From: DAIRET01 sp036795455
GTDB taxonomy: Bacteria > Bacteroidota > Ignavibacteria > Ignavibacteriales > Ignavibacteriaceae
Reading direction: 5' to 3'
NCBI GenBank assembly: GCA_036795455.1
Contig: DAIRET010000100.1
Span: forward strand, 1 to 10,460
Length of the DNA stretch: 10,460 bases
Part shown: positions 1-7,278 of the stretch, in pieces
How positions within the stretch are numbered: the first letter of the stretch is position 1
Layout of the letters: each line of letters begins with the position of its first letter
Made by a program: the position numbers and the translations under genes
The notes under the pieces: model-generated
The model's database searches: none
What the model was told of the DNA's origin: nothing
Seen by the model: only the letters and a program-made list of their open reading frames with translations

Positions 1-166
1 GGGTATTTAATATTTAACAAAGATGTAATGCGGTTGTTCATATCATTATCGAATTTACTTGTTGTACTGCACAAAGTTAATAAAAGAAAAAATTAAAACA
101 CATGATTATTTGGTATTAACTCGGTAATTAAATAAATTTAGCCTTTAATTTTGGAAAGAATAAAAC
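1..166. other. Upstream intergenic region, no gene recognised
   Basis: This very AT-rich stretch holds no convincing gene. Frame 1 is open from base 1 to a TAA at 94-96 (31 codons), so the tail of an upstream gene cannot be excluded. That length is unremarkable by chance, and the hydrophobic, lysine-rich translation is not recognisable. No SAM- or SAH-riboswitch-like structure was seen ahead of the downstream operon. The 3' part carries a candidate promoter (109-140) and a GGAAAG ribosome-binding sequence at 153-158. Confidence 0.5.
109..140 (+). promoter_or_regulatory. Candidate Bacteroidota-type promoter for the nucleotidyltransferase-metK-ahcY operon
   Basis: TTTG at 109-112 is followed after 20 bases by TAAATTTA at 133-140. 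This resembles the Bacteroidetes housekeeping promoter (TTTG at about -33, TAnnTTTG at about -7, spacer of about 19-21); only the last base of the -7 element differs. The start of transcription would fall near 147, giving a leader of about 20 bases with GGAAAG at 153-158. In DNA this AT-rich a chance match is quite possible. Confidence 0.3.
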
Positions 167-1144
167 ATGAGAGCAATTATCCCGGTTGCAGGACTTGGGA
201 GCAGGTTAAAACCTCATACATATACAATACCCAAAGTTTTGCTTAACGTAGGCGGTAAGCCTATTATCGGTCATATAATTGATAAATTGTTGGATGAAGA
301 GATAAACAAAGCAACTTTTATTTACGGGCATCTGGGCGAGATGATTATTAATTATGTCCGGAATTCGTATCCACAGCTTCAAGCAGATTTTGTTGAACAA
401 AAAGAACTTGAAGGGCTGGGACACGCAATTTATACTGCGGTTCCGACATTCGATGATGAAGAAATATTTATCATTCTGGGTGATACCGTTTTTGATGTAA
501 ATGTAAAAGAGGTTTTTAAGAACAAAGTGAGTTCTCTGGGTGTAAAACCGGTCGAAGACCCGAGAAGATTCGGTGTTGCAATAATGCAGAATGGTTTTAT
601 TAAAGAACTGATTGAAAAACCTTCTACACTGGTTTCCAATCTCGCACTTGTGGGTTTATATTACATCTCTAATGCTAACTCATTAGTTAAATCGCTCACA
701 CACCTTGTAACAAACAATATTAGAACAAGAGGAGAGATCCAGCTAACAGACGCATTACAATTGATGCTTAAAGCCGGCGAAAAAATTACAACTTTTAATG
801 TTGACGGCTGGTACGATTGCGGTAAACCTGAAACTTTATTGGCTACCAACCAGTTTTTATTAAAACAGAAAGGGAGTAATCAAAAGCTGCATGACGCAAT
901 TATTATACCCCCTGTATTTATTGCCGAAACAGCAACAGTTGAGAATTCGATAATAGGACCTTATGCTACAATTGGAGAAGCTGCTCATATTAATAGCGCA
1001 ATTATTAAAAACTCAATTGTGGGGGAAAAAGCTGAAGTAAGAAACGCTCTACTTGAAAATTCAATTATCGGGAACAATACTTCAATTAAAGGAAGTTACA
1101 AAAGATTAAATACCGGTGATTCAAGCGAAATAGATTTTTATTAA
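167..1144 (+). CDS. Sugar-phosphate nucleotidyltransferase with left-handed beta-helix tail (RmlA/GlmU-like)
   Basis: This protein of 325 residues probably transfers a nucleotide from an NTP to a sugar 1-phosphate, making an activated sugar in the cytoplasm for glycan or cell-surface synthesis. The N-terminal fold shows the nucleotide-binding signature G9-x-GSRLxP then PK (22-23) and GKP (30-32), a metal-binding GDTVFD at 105-110 with Asp106, EKP at 150-152, RGEIQLTDAL at 188-197 and GWYDCGKPE at 214-222. From about 245 to 310, repeated I/V-x-x-[ASG]-x-I-type hexapeptides (SIIG, AIIKNSIVG, NSIIG) indicate a left-handed beta-helix. This layout matches the long glucose-1-phosphate thymidylyltransferase-like proteins of archaea and some bacteria. 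The sugar and nucleotide specificity cannot be read, and the helix lacks clear acetyltransferase residues. It is the first gene of a run with metK (23-base gap), an unusual partner. The ATG has a GGAAAG eight bases upstream. Confidence 0.88.
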   Translation: MRAIIPVAGLGSRLKPHTYTIPKVLLNVGGKPIIGHIIDKLLDEEINKATFIYGHLGEMIINYVRNSYPQLQADFVEQKELEGLGHAIYTAVPTFDDEEIFIILGDTVFDVNVKEVFKNKVSSLGVKPVEDPRRFGVAIMQNGFIKELIEKPSTLVSNLALVGLYYISNANSLVKSLTHLVTNNIRTRGEIQLTDALQLMLKAGEKITTFNVDGWYDCGKPETLLATNQFLLKQKGSNQKLHDAIIIPPVFIAETATVENSIIGPYATIGEAAHINSAIIKNSIVGEKAEVRNALLENSIIGNNTSIKGSYKRLNTGDSSEIDFY

Positions 1145-1167
1145 TTAATTTATAAGGAAAAACATTT

Positions 1168-2310
1168 ATGTCATTCTTTTTTACATCCGAATCGGTTTCG
1201 GAAGGGCACCCGGATAAAGTATGCGATCAAATATCAGACGGTGTGCTTGATGCTATATATAAACAAGATACTAACGCAAGAGTAGCTTGCGAAACATTCG
1301 TTACTACCGGTTTGGTATTAGTCGGCGGTGAAATTACAACAACTGCATATATCGAGGTCCCGGATATAGTCAGAGAAACTGTAAAGAAAATCGGTTACAC
1401 TAAAGCCGATTACAAATTCGACTCCGAATCTTGTTCGGTTCTTAACGCAATTCATTCTCAATCACCCGATATTGCAATGGGTGTTGATAAAGGAGGAGCC
1501 GGCGACCAGGGTATTATGTTCGGTTATGCATGTAATCAAACTCCGCAGTTTATGCCTATGCCGATTGTTTATGCACATCAACTTGTAAAAAAATTAGCTA
1601 CAATAAGGAAGAAACATATTAAAGAAATGCCATACCTGAGACCGGACTCAAAGTCGCAGGTTACAATAGAATATGGTGACGATAAAAATCCGTTAAGAGT
1701 TGATGCAGTTGTTATATCTACACAGCATGACGGAGATGTATCGCAAAAGAAAATTAAAGCCGATGTTATCGAAAAAGTAATTAAAACTACAATACCGGAA
1801 AAATATCTCGATAAAAAAACAAAATATTTTGTTAATCCAACCGGTAGATTTGAAATAGGCGGACCGCATGGAGACAGCGGACTTACGGGTAGAAAAATAA
1901 TTGTCGATACATACGGCGGTTGGGCTCCACACGGAGGCGGCGCTTTTTCAGGAAAAGACCCGTCAAAAGTTGACAGAAGCGCTACATACGCAGCAAGGCA
2001 TATTGCTAAGAATATCGTTGCTTCCGGAATGGCGAAAGAATGTCTTGTTCAGGTTGCTTATGCAATCGGTGTCGCAGAGCCGGTTTCGGTTCTTATTGAT
2101 ACTAAAGGAACTGGTGTTCTGGAAGATAAAGAAATTTCTAAAATCATTATGAGCGAAGTCGACCTTACGCCTAAAGGAATTATTAAAAGACTTCAGTTAA
2201 GAAGACCCATCTACCAACAGACTGCCGCTTACGGTCATTTCGGTAGAAATGAAAAAGAATTTACATGGGAAAAAATTGACCTTGTACCGATGTTAAAGAA
2301 GTATCTGTAA
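1168..2310 (+). CDS. metK: S-adenosylmethionine synthetase (methionine adenosyltransferase)
   Basis: The enzyme makes S-adenosylmethionine from methionine and ATP, releasing phosphate and diphosphate, and so supplies methyl groups in the cytoplasm. At 380 residues it has normal family length. The N-terminus carries TSESVSEGHPDK (6-17) with catalytic His14 and metal-ligand Asp16. The ATP-binding hexapeptide GAGDQG is at 110-115, and the glycine-rich GGGAFSGKDPSKVDRSA signature (P-loop-like region) is at 256-272. GPHGDSGLTGRK at 232-243 is also conserved. The ATG at 1168 fits because the SES motif sits right at the start and AAGGA at 1154-1158 is nine bases upstream. It lies between a nucleotidyltransferase gene and ahcY, and the pairing with ahcY makes a production-and-clearance unit for methylation. 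No leader riboswitch was seen. Nothing appears damaged. Confidence 0.98.
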   Translation: MSFFFTSESVSEGHPDKVCDQISDGVLDAIYKQDTNARVACETFVTTGLVLVGGEITTTAYIEVPDIVRETVKKIGYTKADYKFDSESCSVLNAIHSQSPDIAMGVDKGGAGDQGIMFGYACNQTPQFMPMPIVYAHQLVKKLATIRKKHIKEMPYLRPDSKSQVTIEYGDDKNPLRVDAVVISTQHDGDVSQKKIKADVIEKVIKTTIPEKYLDKKTKYFVNPTGRFEIGGPHGDSGLTGRKIIVDTYGGWAPHGGGAFSGKDPSKVDRSATYAARHIAKNIVASGMAKECLVQVAYAIGVAEPVSVLIDTKGTGVLEDKEISKIIMSEVDLTPKGIIKRLQLRRPIYQQTAAYGHFGRNEKEFTWEKIDLVPMLKKYL

Positions 2311-2354
2311 GACAAAATTTTAAATAATAAGAATAGATTAGGAGTAAATAATAA

Positions 2355-3632
2355 ATGGACTACAAAGCCGGAAAATATAAAGTAAAAGATCTAAAACTGG
2401 CTGCCCAGGGAAGAATGAAAATTCAATGGGCGGAATCGCGTATGCCGGTTATGATGGAATTAAGAAAGAAATATGAAAAGACTAAACCGTTAAAAGGTTA
2501 TAAAATTGCCGGTTGTCTTCACGTAACGAAAGAAACTGCCGTATTGGTAGAAACGCTTAAAGCTGCAGGCGCAAAAGTTAGCTGGAGCGGCTGTAACCCG
2601 CTTTCAACGCAAGATGATATTGCCGCAGCACTTGCAAAAAACGGTGTTGAAATTTATGCATGGCACGGAATGAATGTTAAAGAGTTTTACTGGTGTATCG
2701 AAAGAACACTTGATATGAAACCGAATTTAACACTTGATGACGGTGCCGACCTTATCTTTACGGTTCACAACAAATTTCCCGAATTAGCTGCAAATATAAT
2801 CGGCGGAACCGAAGAAACTACTACCGGTGTTCATAGACTGCGTGCTATGGCTGCAGATAAAAAACTTATCTATCCCGTTATTGCAGTAAACGATGCAGAA
2901 ACAAAATGGGATTTCGATAACGTTTACGGAACAGGTCAGTCTTCAATTGACGGTATCCTTAGAGCAACCTCGGTCCTTCTTGCCGGAAAGAACTTTGTAG
3001 TTGCCGGTTACGGTCATTGCGGTAAAGGTTGTGCCGAAAGAGCTAAAGGGATGGGCGCTAATGTTATAGTAACTGAAGTTAAACCGACAGCAGCATTAAA
3101 AGCAGTCCTCGAAGGCTTTACAGTTATGCCGATGGATGAAGCCGCAAAAATCGGTGATATATTTATTACTGCAACAGGTGTAAAAGATGTTATTGTTAAA
3201 AAGCATTTCGAGAAAATGAAAGAAGGTGCAATTGTTTGCAACACAGGTCATTACGATTGTGAAATCAACCTTGTTGAACTTGCTTCGGTTGCGAAAGCAA
3301 AGAGAACAGTTCGCCCGAACAATGAAGAATATACATTGAAGAATGGGAAGAAAATCTTCGTACTTGCACAGGGTAGATTAGTAAACCTCGCTGCTGCCGA
3401 AGGACATCCTTCCGAAGTAATGGATATGTCATTCGCAAACCAGTTTATGTCACAGTTAAGACTTGTTGCCGCTCATAAAAAAGGAGTTAAATTAGAGAAC
3501 ACTGTTCATGATATTCCGGAATCGCAAGACCAGGAAATCGGTGGAATTAAACTGAAAACTATGGGCTACAAGATAGACAAACTTACTGCCGAGCAAGAGA
3601 AATATATGAACGATTACTCTGCAGGGACTTAA
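2355..3632 (+). CDS. ahcY: Adenosylhomocysteinase (S-adenosylhomocysteine hydrolase), archaeal/Thermotoga-like form
   Basis: This NAD-dependent cytoplasmic enzyme reversibly splits S-adenosylhomocysteine into adenosine and homocysteine, relieving product inhibition of methyltransferases. Visible landmarks in its 425 residues are STQDDIAAAL (84-93), DDGAD (128-132), GGTEETTTGVHRL (150-162), the substrate-site Lys184 and Asp188-Asn189 in KWDFDN, the NAD-binding GYGHCGKG (218-225), GHYDCEI (298-304) and NLAAAEGHP (344-352). The common bacterial/eukaryotic NAD motif is GYGDVGKG; the His-Cys version and the ending at ...YSAGT, without the usual C-terminal KPDHYRY tail, recall the archaeal and Thermotoga enzymes. 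The ATG is supported by AGGAG at 2340-2344, ten bases away. It is 44 bases after metK and is followed by a clear terminator, so it is probably the last gene of the operon. Confidence 0.97.
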   Translation: MDYKAGKYKVKDLKLAAQGRMKIQWAESRMPVMMELRKKYEKTKPLKGYKIAGCLHVTKETAVLVETLKAAGAKVSWSGCNPLSTQDDIAAALAKNGVEIYAWHGMNVKEFYWCIERTLDMKPNLTLDDGADLIFTVHNKFPELAANIIGGTEETTTGVHRLRAMAADKKLIYPVIAVNDAETKWDFDNVYGTGQSSIDGILRATSVLLAGKNFVVAGYGHCGKGCAERAKGMGANVIVTEVKPTAALKAVLEGFTVMPMDEAAKIGDIFITATGVKDVIVKKHFEKMKEGAIVCNTGHYDCEINLVELASVAKAKRTVRPNNEEYTLKNGKKIFVLAQGRLVNLAAAEGHPSEVMDMSFANQFMSQLRLVAAHKKGVKLENTVHDIPESQDQEIGGIKLKTMGYKIDKLTAEQEKYMNDYSAGT

Positions 3633-3652
3633 TTTCAATTTGATTAATTCAG

Positions 3653-3680
3653 AAGGCTTGGTGAAAATCAAGCCTTTTTT
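3653..3680 (+). terminator. Intrinsic terminator after ahcY
   Basis: AAGGCTTG (3653-3660) pairs perfectly with CAAGCCTT (3669-3676) across an eight-base loop, and the run of six T at 3675-3680 continues into further T-rich sequence. This is a textbook Rho-independent terminator 20 bases after the ahcY stop. It separates the SAM-cycle operon from the MutS-like gene. Confidence 0.92.
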
Positions 3681-3748
3681 ATTTCTTTTCACCGTTAAGA
3701 ATTCAGTTCTAGTTTAAATTTTGATTAAGAGTAAAAGATAATAATGTT

Positions 3749-5356
3749 ATGTTTTCATCGAAGAAAAAAAATGAACTGTTAAGAAAAAACTGGGGGAAAC
3801 CAATTATTAGGTATCGTGATATGGAATTAATTGCAAACTATCACAACTCCTTACCCAAAGAAAGTGATGAAAACCTTGTCGATAATAAAACATGGAATGA
3901 CCTTGATTTCGATACAATCTTTGCAGTAATTGATAGAAGTACTTCAGGGATAGGGCAACAGTATTTATATCATTTGTTACATAAATATGAAACCGAAGCT
4001 GTCCTAAAGAAAAGATTTGAATTAGTTTCTTTCTTCAAAGAAGATAATGAAACACGCGAAAAAGTTCAAAACAGCCTGTCAAATTTGAGCGGTGTACCCT
4101 CATATTTTATTTCATATCTTGTTTTATGTAAATCGCTGCCTTACACGAAATATTATAAATTTTTCTATCTTTTATCAGTGTTGCTGCCGTTGTCATTGAT
4201 TTTAATATCAGCGAGCGGGATATTTTTGTTTGTTGCTCTGTCGATTTTAGTTGGAAATGTGATTATAAATAAAATCTATTCAAATCAGATTTACCAGTTT
4301 TATTCCGGCTTTTCAAGTTTTAATTCTCTACTCAATTCGGCAATTAAGATAAGTAAAATTCCAACGGAGAAAGAAATTGAAGAACTGGAATTATTAAAGA
4401 AGAAAAGAGAACTGTTAAAGTCGATAAAAAAGAAGCTCGGATATCTTGTTATAGACAAAGAATCGTTGAACGAATTAGCTGTTGTTGTTATCGAATATTT
4501 AAATTTATTCTTTTTATTCGATCTCATTGCTTATAACAGGTCGGTTAATTCATTGTTAAAATATCGGGAGGATATGCGTGAAGTATTCAAAGCAGTTGCG
4601 GGGTTGGATGCAGCCATATCAATAGCTTCATATCTTCAGGAAACAAAGAATTATTCTAACCCGGTTTTTAATAATTCCGAAACAATTAGTTTTGAAGATA
4701 TGTATCATCCCTTAATAAAAGATGCGGTTCCGAATTCATTAAGAAACATTGTTAAATCTGTTTTAATTACAGGTTCCAACATGTCGGGTAAGACTACATT
4801 TATCAAAACATTCGGGGTTAATATGATTTTATCTCAAACCTTATACATTAGTTTGTCGAATACATTTAATATACCCAGATATGAAGTGAAGACCTCGATA
4901 AAACGAAATGAAGAGATGGAAGAGGGAAAAAGTTATTTCTTTGTTGAGATAGAAGCAATCAAACAGTTCATTAATTTGTCCGGTAATCGGAATAAATTCA
5001 TCTTCTTAATTGATGAAATCTTCCGGGGTACAAACACAATTGAAAGGCTTTCTGCATCCACTGCCGTATTAAAATATTTGAATGTTGAAAATAAAGTATT
5101 TGTAACTACTCATGATATTGAACTCCAGGAATTATTACACAACAGTTTTTACATGTATCATTTTAGCGAACAAGTTGAAGAAAAAAGATTCTTTTTTAAT
5201 TATAAAATAAATGAAGGACCATGTACTGCAGGGAATGCAATTAAATTGCTTGAGATTACCGGATACCCGGAAAAAATTATTAATGAAGCAAATTCTATTG
5301 TTAATGATATTTTACTTTCCAATTACGGCGTAAAAGGAAGTAGGGGAAAAGAGTAG
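3749..5356 (+). CDS. Membrane-anchored MutS-family ATPase of unknown role
   Basis: This 535-residue protein has the MutS family ATPase at its C-terminus: Walker A TGSNMSGKTT (341-350), EMEEGKSYFFVEIEAI (389-404) matching the MutS signalling segment, Walker B with FLIDEIFRGTNT (419-430), and a switch histidine in TTHD (453-456). Residues 52-78 (DLDFDTIF...GQQYLYHLL) resemble the start of the MutS lever/core region. Residues 137-154 and 157-175 are two adjacent hydrophobic segments, predicted to form a membrane hairpin; a lysine/glutamate-rich helix (206-230) follows, likely part of the long lever or a coiled coil. No mismatch-binding domain with the Phe-x-Glu motif and no Smr nuclease domain is present, so it is neither canonical MutS nor MutS2. 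Similar membrane-bound MutS-like proteins are, to my recollection, common and uncharacterised in Bacteroidota. A role in mismatch repair should not be assumed. It stands alone, 69 bases after the terminator, with only a weak ribosome-binding sequence. Confidence 0.85.
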   Translation: MFSSKKKNELLRKNWGKPIIRYRDMELIANYHNSLPKESDENLVDNKTWNDLDFDTIFAVIDRSTSGIGQQYLYHLLHKYETEAVLKKRFELVSFFKEDNETREKVQNSLSNLSGVPSYFISYLVLCKSLPYTKYYKFFYLLSVLLPLSLILISASGIFLFVALSILVGNVIINKIYSNQIYQFYSGFSSFNSLLNSAIKISKIPTEKEIEELELLKKKRELLKSIKKKLGYLVIDKESLNELAVVVIEYLNLFFLFDLIAYNRSVNSLLKYREDMREVFKAVAGLDAAISIASYLQETKNYSNPVFNNSETISFEDMYHPLIKDAVPNSLRNIVKSVLITGSNMSGKTTFIKTFGVNMILSQTLYISLSNTFNIPRYEVKTSIKRNEEMEEGKSYFFVEIEAIKQFINLSGNRNKFIFLIDEIFRGTNTIERLSASTAVLKYLNVENKVFVTTHDIELQELLHNSFYMYHFSEQVEEKRFFFNYKINEGPCTAGNAIKLLEITGYPEKIINEANSIVNDILLSNYGVKGSRGKE

Positions 5357-5378
5357 GATGTTGATTAGCAAAATCGAA

Positions 5379-5410
5379 TTTGCATTTATGATGATATTGA
5401 AAGAAATTTG
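5379..5410 (+). promoter_or_regulatory. Candidate Bacteroidota-type promoter for the formimidoyltransferase-cyclodeaminase gene
   Basis: TTTG at 5379-5382 and GAAATTTG at 5403-5410 are separated by 20 bases, as in the candidate promoter at 109-140. The -7 element differs from TAnnTTTG only at its first base. Transcription would begin near 5417, about 30 bases before the ATG at 5449. The position, in the only 92-base gap between two genes of unrelated function, makes it plausible, but it remains a pattern match. Confidence 0.33.
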
Positions 5411-5448
5411 TAAAGCATAAATTAGAAAATGTATAACAAGAGAGAATT

Positions 5449-7278
5449 ATGAGTGAAGTTTTAATTGAATGTGTTCCCAATTTTTCCGAGGGAAGAGACC
5501 TTAATGTTATAAACCAAATTACCGGTGAAATTAAAGCGGTAGAAGGAGTCAAACTATTGGATGTTGATCCCGGTGCCGATATGAACCGTACGGTTGTTAC
5601 ATTTATCGGTAACAAAACCGGTGTAAAGGAAGCTGCATTTCGCGCAATCAAAAAAGCATCCGAGTTGATTGATATGAGCAATCATTCCGGTTCACATCCC
5701 CGTATGGGTGCAACCGATGTATGCCCTTTTATTCCTGTTAATGGAATTTCTATTGAAGAGTGTATCGAACTATCAAAAGAAGTAGCGGAAAGAGTTGCAT
5801 CGGAACTAAACATTCCAATCTATCTTTATGAAAAATCTGCACAGCAACCGGAACGAACAAATCTCGCTGTTATACGTGCAGGTGAATATGAAGGTCTTGC
5901 AGAAAAACTGAAAGACCCGAAATGGAAACCGGATTACGGTAAAGCTGAATTCAACCCGAAAGCAGGAGCCACTGTAATAGGTGTTAGAGAGTTTTTAATC
6001 GCATATAATATCACTCTTAATACACGTGAAAAAAATTATGCAACTGATATTGCATTCGAACTTCGCGAAAAAGGGAGAAGTGCGCGCAGAGGAAATATTC
6101 ATCCTTTCTATTTTAAAGGTGAAGAGATATTAAAATACCAAAACGGTAAATACCCGTGCGGCAGTTGTGAATTTGACGGATTGACTATTCAAGAGACTAT
6201 TAAACATTGTAAAGATATTCATAATTATGATCTGATTGACTTGCTGAAGACAAATGGTATCAATCCCGAAAAGCCGGAAGGGGAATCGGTTAAAAAGCCG
6301 GGGATGTTCGAAAATTGCAAAGCAATAGGCTGGATGGTTGATAAATATGACAGGGCACAAATTTCAATCAATCTTACCGATTATAAAATTACATCAATGC
6401 ACAACGTGCTTGAAGCTACCCGTAAACTGGCAGCAGAACGGGGATTGGTAGTTACAGGTAGTGAAATCGTAGGGATGGTTCCGTATCAAGCTTTGATTGA
6501 ATGCGGGAAATTTTATTTAAAGTTGCAGGGACGTTCCACAGGAATTCCGGTTAAAGATATTTTAATGACAGCAGTGCAATCGCTCGGACTAAGCGATGTT
6601 TCGGAATTCAAAATTGAAGACCGTGTGCTCGGTTTACCGAAGAACCTTAATACCGCTTTAGTTGAAATGAAAGTATCGGATTTTATTGATGAAGTTTCAC
6701 GGGAGTCCCCTGCGCCCGGCGGTGGCTCAATTGCAGCGTTAGCTGGTTCGCTCGGAGCTGCATTGCAGTCAATGGTTGCTAATCTAACTTCTTCAAAAAG
6801 AGGTTCGGAAAAAATTGATAATATTCTTTGGGACGCTGCTGAGAAATCACAGTCAATCAAAGATAAACTTCTAAAAGCAGTTGATGACGATACAAATGCT
6901 TTCAATGAATTTATGGATGCAAAAAGGTTACCTGCAAATAATGAAGAACAGAAGCAAAAGAGAAAAGAAGCGATGCTTCAGGGATTGAAAAACGCTGTTG
7001 CTGTTCCATTAAATACTGCTAAACTGTGTTTGGAAGTAATTGAGATTTCAAAAGTTGTTGCTCAACATGGAAACCCGAATTCAATTACGGATGTAGGTGT
7101 TGGAGGCAGTGTTGCTTATGCCGGTGTTATCGGAGGCATTTATAACGTTTTAATTAATCTGAAACAGATTGATGATAAAGAATTTGTAGAACAGATGCGT
7201 TCCGGGTGTAAAAGCATGAAAGAAAAAGCAGCAATTCTTTTAAATGAATTAACTCAAATTGTTGAAGCCAAACTTTGA
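5449..7278 (+). CDS. ftcD: Bifunctional glutamate formimidoyltransferase / formimidoyl-tetrahydrofolate cyclodeaminase
   Basis: The enzyme moves the formimino group from N-formimino-glutamate (a histidine breakdown product) to tetrahydrofolate, then releases ammonia to give 5,10-methenyl-tetrahydrofolate. Residues 1-180 are the transferase N-domain, with ECVPNFSEGRD (7-17) and HSGSHPRMGATDVCPF (79-94); His83 aligns with the catalytic histidine of the mammalian enzyme. The second transferase domain spans 181 to about 395 and is interrupted at about 212-286 by an insert absent from the human protein. The insert holds Cys237, Cys240, His253 and His258 in C-x2-C-x12-H-x4-H spacing. Residues 405-609 are the cyclodeaminase, with SPAPGGGSIAALAGS (420-434) and NVLINL (566-571). 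The length, 609 against about 541 in human, is explained by the insert. No other hut genes are present here. The stop overlaps the likely start of the next gene. Confidence 0.95.
   Translation: MSEVLIECVPNFSEGRDLNVINQITGEIKAVEGVKLLDVDPGADMNRTVVTFIGNKTGVKEAAFRAIKKASELIDMSNHSGSHPRMGATDVCPFIPVNGISIEECIELSKEVAERVASELNIPIYLYEKSAQQPERTNLAVIRAGEYEGLAEKLKDPKWKPDYGKAEFNPKAGATVIGVREFLIAYNITLNTREKNYATDIAFELREKGRSARRGNIHPFYFKGEEILKYQNGKYPCGSCEFDGLTIQETIKHCKDIHNYDLIDLLKTNGINPEKPEGESVKKPGMFENCKAIGWMVDKYDRAQISINLTDYKITSMHNVLEATRKLAAERGLVVTGSEIVGMVPYQALIECGKFYLKLQGRSTGIPVKDILMTAVQSLGLSDVSEFKIEDRVLGLPKNLNTALVEMKVSDFIDEVSRESPAPGGGSIAALAGSLGAALQSMVANLTSSKRGSEKIDNILWDAAEKSQSIKDKLLKAVDDDTNAFNEFMDAKRLPANNEEQKQKRKEAMLQGLKNAVAVPLNTAKLCLEVIEISKVVAQHGNPNSITDVGVGGSVAYAGVIGGIYNVLINLKQIDDKEFVEQMRSGCKSMKEKAAILLNELTQIVEAKL

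Noticed and set aside
1..96. Open frame of 31 codons from the window edge, possibly the end of an upstream gene
   Set aside because: Such a run is expected by chance in one of six frames; the translation is hydrophobic and lysine-rich with nothing recognisable.
1..166. Possible SAM or SAH riboswitch ahead of the metK-ahcY operon
   Set aside because: No paired helices or conserved cores of these riboswitch classes could be found; the only inverted repeat (about 57-79) is short and bulged.
5358..5420. 20-codon reading frame starting just after the MutS-like gene, with AGTAGG before its ATG
   Set aside because: Very short, no recognisable features, and it overlaps the candidate promoter; likely chance.
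5301..5681. Antisense open frame of 126 codons over the MutS-like end and ftcD start
   Set aside because: It runs opposite to two well-supported genes and its translation resembles no protein family.
6513..6905. Antisense open frame of 130 codons inside ftcD
   Set aside because: It lies wholly opposite conserved transferase and cyclodeaminase motifs; a by-product of codon use.
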